A program made the translations under genes and the position numbers. From UBA5738 sp049641805 (GTDB taxonomy: Bacteria; Patescibacteriota; Minisyncoccia; Minisyncoccales; UBA5738): a DNA stretch of 5,052 nt. The DNA is taken from NCBI GenBank assembly GCA_049641805.1, contig JBARNX010000003.1:1-5052 (forward strand), given 5' to 3'. The notes under the pieces were generated by a model. That model had not been told where the DNA came from and searched no databases. It saw only the letters and a list, made by a program, of their open reading frames with translations. Position 1 is the first letter of the stretch; every line of letters begins with the position of its first letter. Shown one piece after another: positions 1-5,052 of the stretch.

Positions 1-1
1 A

Positions 2-59
2 GCGAGTAGCGAAGGTCTAACCTTCGCTTTGCGAGTAGCGAAGGTCTAACCTTCGCTTT
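2..59. repeat. Two perfect tandem copies of a 29-bp hairpin repeat
   Basis: Positions 2-30 and 31-59 are identical 29-bp units placed head to tail. Each unit carries a perfect inverted repeat: AGCGAAGGT, loop CTA, ACCTTCGCT (stems 8-16/20-28 and 37-45/49-57). The pair lies about 60 bp past the dnaE stop codon. It could act as a stem-loop at the mRNA 3' end, but neither strand has a U-run directly after the stem, so a canonical intrinsic terminator is not supported. With no unique spacer between the two copies it is not a CRISPR array. I read it as a dispersed intergenic (REP-like) repeat; that last step is inference. It begins at the window edge, so further diverged copies may lie outside. 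Confidence 0.85.
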
Positions 60-118
60 GCTCTTATGCGTATTTAACGGCCAATCGCGCGGCTCTTATC
101 GCAAAATCATTTTATTTT

Positions 119-3100
119 TTATGCCAGCAAAACTTCTTCCACGGTGTCGGCCACGATTTTGGTTTCGCCGTCGCGATTGTCCACGCGGCCGTAAACGAAC
201 ACCACTTTGCTTTCCGCGAACGCCGCCGGATTTTTTTCCATCGCGCTGGCGAACACGACCACTTCAATCTTATCGGTCAGATCTTCCAGATTCATAAACA
301 GCATCGGTTTGCCGGTCTTGGTAATGATCTTTTTGACGGTTGAGATCATACCGCCGATTTTGACCAGCCGCGCCGCCGGATTTTCTTTCACACGGGTGAT
401 TTTGAGGCATTTGTTGTCCATCTTTTCGCGGTATTCTTTCGATTCCAGAGGATGCGAAGTCACAAACAATCCCAGCAATTCTTTTTCCCAGCCGAGTTTT
501 TCCGCGTCCGTGGCGATTTTTGCCGCCGCCAAGGAGTAGGATGCGGTTTTCGACTGTCCGCCGCCCATACCGCCGAAAAGGTCGCGCTGGCCGTTGGATT
601 TCGATTTTTCGTTTTCGCGCCCGATTTCCAGCAGTTTTTCAATGTTGAAAAGCAAGGTGTTGCGTTCGGACATATTGTCAAACGCGCCGGCTTTGATTAA
701 GGCTTCAAGCGATTTTCGGTTGATCAGTTTGGGATTGATTCTCTTCACAAAATCAAAAATGTCGCTAAATTGGCCGTTGGCTTTGCGGTTGCCAACAATT
801 TCGGTAACGATATTTTCACCCACATTCTTGATGGCCGACAGTCCGAAACGGATTTTTCCCGCGCCCGGGATAACCGTGAAACCATAAAAACTTTCATTGA
901 TATCCGGGGCGAGTACTTCGATTCCCATATTTTTGCATTCGCCGATCAGATAGCCCACCCGTTCCACATCGTTTTTCTCCGAGGTGATGAGAGCGGCCAT
1001 AAATTCCACGGGATAATGCGCTTTAAGATAAGCGGTTTGATAGGCCACCATGGCATAGCAGGCCGCGTGCGACTTATTGAACGAATAATCCGCGGACGGT
1101 TCAATCCAGCTCCAGATTTCTTGGGCGATTTTTTTGGAGATGTTATTTTTCTGGCATCCATCAATGAATTTTTGCTTGGACGACATCATCAATTCCTTGA
1201 TTTTTTTTCCGATGGCTTTGCGCAGACTATCGGCTTCAGCCATGGAAAATCCGGCCAATTCCTGGGCGATTTTCATTGTCTGTTCCTGGTAAAGAATGAT
1301 GCCGTAAGTCGGCCCAAGAATCGATTCCAGTTTCGGATGCAGGTAACTTGGGATTGACAGGCCGTTTTTACCTTCGATGAATTGTGGGATGAATTGCATC
1401 GGTCCGGGGCGGTACAGCGCCACCATGGCGATGATGTCTTCAAATTGCGTGGGTTTGAGCTGTTTTAAATATCTTTGCATTCCCGCCGATTCAAGCTGGA
1501 ATACTCCCACGGTATCGCCGCGCGCCATCAAGGCGTACGAATCGCGGTCATCCATCGGGATTGATTTTAGTTCAAGGTTTGTTTTGTGCACAATATATAT
1601 CCGGGATAAAGTGTCTTCGATGATGGTTAAGTTTTTTAGCCCCAGAAAATCCATTTTCAACAGTCCCATATCTTCAATAGCGTGGAGTTCATATTGCGAA
1701 ACCAAACCGTTATCATCGGCGGTTGGATGCTGCACGGGCACGATTTCGTCAAGCGCGATCGGGGAAATCACCACACCGCAAGCATGAGTGGACGCGTGGC
1801 GCGCGCAACCTTCAAGCTTTTTTGCGAAACCCATTAAATGCCGCGCTTTTTCGTCGCTGGCCACCAGCATTTTCAGATCATCGGCTTTCTCCAAAGATTC
1901 TTTCAAATCCATTCCCAGAGGAATCATTTTGGCCATTTTATCGCAATAGCTGTAGGGATACTGCAAAACCCGGCCCACATCGCGCACCACGGCCCGCGCG
2001 GCCATGGTTCCGAAAGTAATGATTTGCGCCACATGGTCGCGGCCATATTTTTGGCCGACATAATCGATCACTTCCGGCCGCCTCCGGTCGGCAAAATCCA
2101 TATCAATATCCGGCAAGGATACGGCCGATCTTCCGGGGTTTAAAAAACGCTCAAACAACAGGCCATATTGCAGGGGATCCAACTCGGTGATGTTCAGTAG
2201 ATAGGACACCAGCGATCCGGCCGCTGATCCGCGTCCGGGTCCGACCACGATCCGGTTATTTTTGGCCCAGTTTACGAAATCCTGCACGATCAAAAAATAT
2301 TCAATATAGCCGAGCTGTTTAATGACATTGAATTCATATTCAAAACGATCAATGACTTCCTTGGAAGGATTTTCCCCGAAACGCTGTTTTAAGCCGCCAA
2401 CGCACAGGCGGCGCAGATATTGTTCGGTGGTTTCTCCTTCCGGCGGAGTAAAGCGCGGCAGTTTGGTTTTTTTGAGCTCAAATTCAAATTCGCAGAGATC
2501 AACGATTTTTTGCGTGTTCTCCAGCGCTTCGGGGTGGTTTTTGAATTCCTCAGCCATCTGTTCAACGCTTTTCATTGAGAAATCCTCATGCTTCATTGTC
2601 AGTCGGTTTTCGTCATTAATGTCGGCACCGGTATTTATGAGCATCAGAATATCCTGGGCTTCGGCGTCCGCCGCGTCCAAATAGTGGCAGTCGTTGGTAG
2701 CCACCAGGCAGATACCGGTTTTTTTGCTGATTTCGATCAAGCCGGCGTTGGCGGTTTCTTGCTCGGGAATGTTTTTGTGATATTGCAGTTCAAGAAAAAA
2801 ATTTCCTTTGCCGAAAAAGCTCTCATAGCGAAGAGCGGTGGCAAGCGCGTCGTCCATTTTTTTGGCGATTATCTGGCGCGGGATTTTTCCCTGAACGCAG
2901 GCGGTCATCGCGATCAGGCCTTGTCCGTATTGAGCGAGCAATTCTTCATCCACTCGCGGTTTGTAATAAAAACCTTCCAAATGAGATTTGGTTACCAATT
3001 TAACTAGATTCCGGTATCCGAGATCATTTTTTGCGAGCAAAACCAGATGGTAGCGCACATCGTCAATGCCTGGCCGTTTCTGTCCGCGGCTTTCGCTGGC

Positions 3101-3307
3101 GACATAGACTTCGCAACCGATGATCGGTTTGATGCCGCGCGCTTTTGCTTTTTTGTAGAATTCCACCGCGCCGTACATATTGCCGTGGTCGGTGATGGCA
3201 ACCGAATCCATACCCAAAGCTTTGACTTTGTCCAGCAGGGGGTCGATTTGCGCCAGTCCGTCAAGCAGGCTGTAATGCGAATGGACATGCAGATGCGAAA
3301 ATTTCAT
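119..3307 (-). CDS. dnaE: DNA polymerase III subunit alpha (replicative DNA polymerase)
   Basis: This is the catalytic subunit of the replicative polymerase, a C-family enzyme extending DNA at the fork with the sliding clamp. Domains in order: an N-terminal PHP domain (about residues 3-210) starting HLHVHSHYSLLDG; the polymerase core with GPGRGSAAGS (356-365), PDIDMDF (399-405; D400 and D402 match the catalytic aspartates) and KMDFLGL (551-557; D553 the third aspartate); a helix-hairpin-helix region near 855-880; a clamp-binding motif QRDLF (907-911); and an OB fold (about 980-1055). All nine expected PHP metal ligands appear present (H7, H9, D16, H41, E66, H87, C137, D206, H208). At 1062 residues it is shorter than E. 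coli DnaE (1160), ending right after the OB fold with no tail resembling the tau-binding domain. The start is fixed by the canonical PHP N-terminus. No Shine-Dalgarno sequence precedes the ATG. The frame is uninterrupted, with no intein, and ends in TAA. Confidence 0.98.
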   Translation of the reverse strand: MKFSHLHVHSHYSLLDGLAQIDPLLDKVKALGMDSVAITDHGNMYGAVEFYKKAKARGIKPIIGCEVYVASESRGQKRPGIDDVRYHLVLLAKNDLGYRNLVKLVTKSHLEGFYYKPRVDEELLAQYGQGLIAMTACVQGKIPRQIIAKKMDDALATALRYESFFGKGNFFLELQYHKNIPEQETANAGLIEISKKTGICLVATNDCHYLDAADAEAQDILMLINTGADINDENRLTMKHEDFSMKSVEQMAEEFKNHPEALENTQKIVDLCEFEFELKKTKLPRFTPPEGETTEQYLRRLCVGGLKQRFGENPSKEVIDRFEYEFNVIKQLGYIEYFLIVQDFVNWAKNNRIVVGPGRGSAAGSLVSYLLNITELDPLQYGLLFERFLNPGRSAVSLPDIDMDFADRRRPEVIDYVGQKYGRDHVAQIITFGTMAARAVVRDVGRVLQYPYSYCDKMAKMIPLGMDLKESLEKADDLKMLVASDEKARHLMGFAKKLEGCARHASTHACGVVISPIALDEIVPVQHPTADDNGLVSQYELHAIEDMGLLKMDFLGLKNLTIIEDTLSRIYIVHKTNLELKSIPMDDRDSYALMARGDTVGVFQLESAGMQRYLKQLKPTQFEDIIAMVALYRPGPMQFIPQFIEGKNGLSIPSYLHPKLESILGPTYGIILYQEQTMKIAQELAGFSMAEADSLRKAIGKKIKELMMSSKQKFIDGCQKNNISKKIAQEIWSWIEPSADYSFNKSHAACYAMVAYQTAYLKAHYPVEFMAALITSEKNDVERVGYLIGECKNMGIEVLAPDINESFYGFTVIPGAGKIRFGLSAIKNVGENIVTEIVGNRKANGQFSDIFDFVKRINPKLINRKSLEALIKAGAFDNMSERNTLLFNIEKLLEIGRENEKSKSNGQRDLFGGMGGGQSKTASYSLAAAKIATDAEKLGWEKELLGLFVTSHPLESKEYREKMDNKCLKITRVKENPAARLVKIGGMISTVKKIITKTGKPMLFMNLEDLTDKIEVVVFASAMEKNPAAFAESKVVFVYGRVDNRDGETKIVADTVEEVLLA

Positions 3308-3318
3308 AAAACCATAAA

Positions 3319-3347
3319 ATTAAATTTGCCCGTCGCCGCGGTTGCAA
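3319..3347 (-). promoter_or_regulatory. Candidate sigma70-type promoter for dnaE
   Basis: Read on the minus strand, a -35-like TTGCAA (3342-3347, 4 of 6 matches) is followed by exactly 17 bp and a -10-like TTTAAT (3319-3324, 5 of 6). The predicted start of transcription lies near 3312, only a few bases before the dnaE ATG, which would give a nearly leaderless mRNA and fits the missing Shine-Dalgarno sequence. The -35 element is the centre of a perfect 14-bp palindrome (3338-3351). The match is moderate and AT-rich -10 hits arise easily by chance. dnaE could instead be read through from the upstream gene. Confidence 0.4.
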
Positions 3348-3396
3348 CCGCTTTTCGGCGAGCGGCTGGCTATGGCCGCGCGGTTTTGTCAACCGC
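3335..3396. repeat. GC-rich cluster of three hairpins between solenoid gene 1 and dnaE
   Basis: Three inverted repeats sit side by side. Positions 3338-3351 are a perfect 14-bp palindrome GCGGTTGCAACCGC, enclosed by CGCCG (3335-3339) and CGGCG (3356-3360). Positions 3362-3379 hold a GCGGC/GCCGC stem. Positions 3380-3396 form GCGGTT, loop TTGTC, AACCGC. The first and last resemble each other and may be diverged copies of one repeat. The cluster overlaps the last codons and stop of the neighbouring solenoid gene and the candidate -35 box of dnaE. On the plus strand the first palindrome is followed by TTTT, but no plus-strand gene ends here. It may be a transcript-processing or attenuation structure, or a repeat insertion. 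Confidence 0.6.
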
Positions 3397-3966
3397 AATC
3401 GTTGAGTTTTCCAAACTTGCCCGGCCATCCAATTTTGCTCCCGTCATATCGAAAGTTCCTTTTATTGCCGCGCCGCCAAGATAAATATCGCCCTTGACGG
3501 TTAGTCTGTCAATGGCGTAATCGGCAACCGCGATGTTCTTTAAATCGGCGTTGCCTTCGATTTGCGCTTTTGCCAAACTGACAAAACCATTCACTCGCGT
3601 TTCGTTTAAATCCAGCGATCCGGAAAGTTTCAAGCCGACCATATTTGCCGATTGCCCGATTTTGCCGTTTTGCAAAGAAAGATCGCCGTTGATCTTTGCC
3701 TGGCCCAAAAACAGCGATCCGCCAATCCAAGCCCGGGCCAGATTAACGCTTCCGTTCACCGAGGCGTTTGCCATGAAAACATTGCCGATTATGGCGCTGT
3801 CTTGCAAATCGAGTCCGCAATCAATGATCTTTTCCGCCAGCAAAAGGCACTGGAGTTTTTTCCCTTTGAAATCAGCGGTTCTTTGTTCGAGAACGGCTTG
3901 GTTTATCTCTTGGTTTATTTCTTTTTCGCCAAGTATGAATTCGTTATCGATCATGAATTCTTCCAT
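3370..3966 (-). CDS. Predicted beta-solenoid protein with 11-residue repeats, copy 1 (shorter paralogue)
   Basis: This is a 198-residue protein of unknown function. Residues 1-60 form an N-terminal region including ADFKGKKL and LLLAEK. From there glycine (or Q105) recurs every 11 residues at 61, 72, 83, 94, 105, 116, 127 and 138, then at 159, 170 and 181, in units of the form A-x-I-x-G-x-L-x-L. Alternating hydrophobic residues around a phased glycine are typical of right-handed beta-helices related in style to pentapeptide-repeat proteins; the fold is inferred. There is no signal peptide or membrane segment, so it is probably cytoplasmic. It is paralogous to the gene at 4198-4893: a gapless 157-residue alignment (31-187) is about half identical by hand count. 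Its C-terminus is about 31 residues shorter and unrelated beyond residue 187, beside a GC-rich hairpin cluster. The MEEF start is shared with the paralogue; no Shine-Dalgarno sequence is visible. Stop TAG. Confidence 0.88.
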   Translation of the reverse strand: MEEFMIDNEFILGEKEINQEINQAVLEQRTADFKGKKLQCLLLAEKIIDCGLDLQDSAIIGNVFMANASVNGSVNLARAWIGGSLFLGQAKINGDLSLQNGKIGQSANMVGLKLSGSLDLNETRVNGFVSLAKAQIEGNADLKNIAVADYAIDRLTVKGDIYLGGAAIKGTFDMTGAKLDGRASLENSTIAVDKTARP

Positions 3967-3980
3967 AATTTTTTATTTAT

Positions 3981-4171
3981 TAGACCTACTGCTTAAAAAT
4001 TTCCGTAGCAAAATTTTCAGATTTCGGGGCAGAAGCGATTTTGCGTAGCAAAATATGCGAACCGGATGAAGAATGAGGAGGCATACTTAAGCTAAGTCTG
4101 TCGACGAATGATGAATCCGGCGCAGCCGAAATATGGAAATTGCAGCAGGAAATCTTTAAGCAGCAGGTCTA
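3981..4171. mobile_element. Putative 191-bp non-autonomous fold-back (MITE-like) element
   Basis: Positions 3981-4004 and 4148-4171 are 24-nt terminal inverted repeats matching at 22 of 24 positions, with outer ends TAGACCT and AGGTCTA. Weaker inverted similarity continues inward to ATTTCGG (4021-4027) and CCGAAAT (4126-4132). Nested inside are CCGGAT/ATCCGG (4062-4067/4115-4120), a central ACTTA-AGC-TAAGT hairpin (4085-4097) and an ATTTTGC-GTA-GCAAAAT hairpin (4038-4054). The 11-mer CGTAGCAAAAT occurs twice (4004-4014, 4044-4054). TTAT directly flanks both ends (3977-3980, 4172-4175), as a target-site duplication would, although in AT-rich flanks this may be chance. It has no coding capacity. 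It fills most of the spacer between the two solenoid genes and ends 14 bp before the start codon of copy 1. It could instead be a structured RNA or a terminator-like fold. Confidence 0.5.
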
Positions 4172-4197
4172 TTATATGTTTGCTTGGATGGCGCCTG

Positions 4198-4893
4198 TCA
4201 CAGAACTATCTTCTCCGCCGGCACGCCGGTGAAATCCATGTATTCCTTATTGTAAATGGAATTTTTCAGCAATAAAGAATCGGTCATTTTTAAATTTTTG
4301 CCGATGATGCTGCGGCGCACCAGCGCGTTTTCCAAACTTACCATTCCGCTCACAATCGCGTCGCTGAGATCCAAAAAACCGTTGATCTGCGCGCTTTTCA
4401 GGTATATGTCGCCCTTAACGGTCAAATCATCCTTTGTATAATCATATACCTCAAGTTTCTGGAAATTAACATCCCCAAGGATTACGGCTTTTGCCAGACT
4501 GACAAAGCCGGCGATATGGGCCTCGTTGAAAAGCAGCGATCCGGTGATATTCAATCCTACCATATTTATTGTTTGCCCGATGGCGGCTCTCGCGAGGATC
4601 AGATTTCCCATCAATTTTCCGCGGCCGAAAAAAAACGAACCATCAATTATTGCACCGGCCATATTTATGCTTCCGTTGATTATCGTATCGGCAAGAAAAA
4701 CATTGCCCATTATTGAACAACCCTCCAGGTTTATCCCGTAGTCAAGATTTTTTTCCGCCAGCGAAAGAAATTTTAAACTTTTACCGCGGAAATCAGCTTC
4801 TCTCCGGTCCAAGGTGGCTTTGTCGATTTCGCGATCAATATCTTCCTTGTCGAGGATGGAAACCGCTTTTCCGGCAATAATAAATTCTTCCAT
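4198..4893 (-). CDS. Predicted beta-solenoid protein with 11-residue repeats, copy 2 (longer paralogue)
   Basis: This is a 231-residue protein of unknown function, paralogous to the gene at 3370-3966. Its N-terminal region includes a charged, probably helical stretch (KEDIDREIDKATLDRREADF, 16-35) and LAEK (46-49). Glycines then recur every 11 residues at 63, 74, 85, 96, (Q107), 118, 129 and 140, and again at 161, 172 and 183. This is the same phasing as copy 1 shifted by two, including the glutamine in the fifth rung and the irregular gap between the eighth and ninth. Best-conserved blocks are GFVSLAKA (129-136), NMVGL (110-114) and LTVKGDIYL (157-165). After SLEN (186-189) it continues 42 residues, with an apparent extra irregular rung (SIIGKNLKM) and a tail ending KIVL, all absent from copy 1. 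No signal peptide or membrane segment is seen. It is divergent from rnhB, starts MEEF and has no Shine-Dalgarno sequence. Stop TGA. Confidence 0.9.
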   Translation of the reverse strand: MEEFIIAGKAVSILDKEDIDREIDKATLDRREADFRGKSLKFLSLAEKNLDYGINLEGCSIMGNVFLADTIINGSINMAGAIIDGSFFFGRGKLMGNLILARAAIGQTINMVGLNITGSLLFNEAHIAGFVSLAKAVILGDVNFQKLEVYDYTKDDLTVKGDIYLKSAQINGFLDLSDAIVSGMVSLENALVRRSIIGKNLKMTDSLLLKNSIYNKEYMDFTGVPAEKIVL

Positions 4894-4894
4894 T

Positions 4895-4923
4895 TAGAAA
4901 ATGAAGTATAATGATATTATAAT
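4895..4923 (+). promoter_or_regulatory. Candidate promoter for rnhB
   Basis: A perfect -10 TATAAT (4918-4923) is preceded, at exactly 17 bp, by TAGAAA (4895-4900, 4 of 6 against TTGACA). Transcription would start near 4930, giving a leader of about 33 nt that contains the GGAGGG ribosome binding site. It overlaps the minus-strand -10 on the opposite strand, so the two promoters share the same few bases. Confidence 0.5.
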
Positions 4924-4944
4924 TTAAAAATCCGCAAATTGAAA
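4916..4944 (-). promoter_or_regulatory. Candidate promoter for solenoid gene copy 2
   Basis: Read on the minus strand there is a perfect -10 box TATAAT (4916-4921) ending 22 bp before the ATG. At a 17-bp spacing the -35 position reads TTTCAA (4939-4944), only 3 of 6 matches. Transcription would start near 4909 and give a leader of about 15 nt without a ribosome binding site. A second -10-like TATACT (4905-4910) would give an almost leaderless transcript. The -10 is convincing; the -35 is weak. Confidence 0.45.
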
Positions 4945-4951
4945 ATCGCGC

Positions 4952-4957
4952 GGAGGG
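4952..4957 (+). promoter_or_regulatory. Shine-Dalgarno site of rnhB
   Basis: GGAGGG lies 5 nt before a GTG codon (4963-4965). This decides the start of rnhB: an in-frame TTG at 4939 is also open but has no ribosome binding site before it. It is the only clear Shine-Dalgarno sequence before any gene start in the window. Confidence 0.75.
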
Positions 4958-4962
4958 ATTCG

Positions 4963-5052
4963 GTGGCAAAAAACAATCGATTGTTTTACGAAAAGAAATA
5001 TTGGCGCGCCGGTTTTGAAATTATCATCGGCGTCGATGAGGCGGGCCGGGGG
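4963..5052 (+). CDS. rnhB: Ribonuclease HII, N-terminal 30 codons (cut by window end)
   Basis: RNase HII cleaves the RNA strand of RNA-DNA hybrids and incises at single ribonucleotides misincorporated into DNA, in the cytoplasm. The open frame from GTG 4963 runs to the last base of the window and ends in IIIGVDEAGRG (residues 20-30). GVDEAGRG is the family signature: D25 and E26 correspond to the first two metal-binding catalytic residues, and the GRG that follows contacts the ribonucleotide junction. The N-terminal lead of about 22 residues before the signature (AKNNRLFYEKKYWRAGFE) is longer than in E. coli (about 13 residues) but ordinary for the family. The remaining catalytic aspartates lie outside the window. 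It is divergent from solenoid gene copy 2, with a 69-bp gap. Initiation at GTG is supported by GGAGGG 5 nt upstream. Confidence 0.92.
   Translation, partial: MAKNNRLFYEKKYWRAGFEIIIGVDEAGRG

Noticed and set aside
1..59. Start of a CRISPR array
   Set aside because: The two 29-bp units are directly adjacent with no spacer, and no cas genes are present.
104..120. T-rich run as an intrinsic terminator on the plus strand
   Set aside because: No GC-rich stem directly precedes it and no plus-strand gene ends there; it simply adjoins the dnaE stop codon.
770..1357. Plus-strand open frame of 195 codons inside dnaE
   Set aside because: It is antisense to the strongly conserved dnaE frame, has no ribosome binding site and its product shows no domain pattern. 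It is a shadow of the dnaE codon usage.
119..3307. Intein or split in dnaE, as known from some lineages
   Set aside because: The reading frame passes through all polymerase motifs with normal spacing; no intein-like insertion or break is present.
3338..3355. Palindrome plus TTTT as a plus-strand intrinsic terminator
   Set aside because: The T-run is only four bases and no plus-strand gene ends here; on the minus strand, where the genes are, the stem is followed by GC-rich sequence.
3533..4048. Plus-strand open frame of 171 codons opposite solenoid copy 1
   Set aside because: It is antisense to a protein with a clear paralogue and repeat structure; the antisense product has no recognisable features. 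Its end runs into the fold-back element.
4108..4275. Possible 55-codon plus-strand gene with AGGAGG (4076-4081) upstream
   Set aside because: The AGGAGG is 26 nt before the ATG, too far to act, the frame runs antisense into copy 2, and the product is low-confidence sequence.

Overview
The window reads as a chromosomal segment of an uncultivated bacterium, most likely a Candidate Phyla Radiation (Patescibacteria) lineage. This is inferred from the style of the DnaE protein (N-terminus HLHVHSHYSLLDG, compact 1062-residue length), the missing Shine-Dalgarno sequences on three of four genes, and the short intergenic hairpin repeats. No rRNA or other decisive marker is present, so the assignment is tentative.

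Layout, left to right. Positions 1-59 hold two perfect tandem copies of a 29-bp unit, each containing a 9-bp-stem hairpin. Positions 60-118 are non-coding. The replicative DNA polymerase III alpha subunit (dnaE) fills 119-3307 on the minus strand. A 62-bp GC-rich, hairpin-rich spacer (3308-3369) separates it from a minus-strand gene for an 11-residue-repeat, predicted beta-solenoid protein (3370-3966). A 231-bp spacer (3967-4197) follows; 191 bp of it is a fold-back element with 24-nt imperfect terminal inverted repeats flanked by TTAT direct repeats. A second, longer paralogue of the solenoid gene lies at 4198-4893, also minus. A short divergent promoter region (4894-4962) leads to the first 30 codons of rnhB (RNase HII) on the plus strand, cut by the window end.

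How it fits together. DnaE and RNase HII are both replication/genome-maintenance housekeeping proteins, while the two solenoid genes form a tandem paralogous pair of unknown function between them. The pair shares exact glycine phasing and about half of its residues over a gapless 157-residue stretch, but the copy next to dnaE has lost roughly 30 C-terminal residues where a cluster of GC-rich hairpins begins. Repeat-type DNA therefore sits at three places: downstream of dnaE, at the truncated end of the first solenoid gene, and between the two paralogues.

The most unusual content is the solenoid pair and the fold-back element. No complete new multi-gene system can be shown from this window alone. 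Every stretch longer than 300 bases is covered by a gene.
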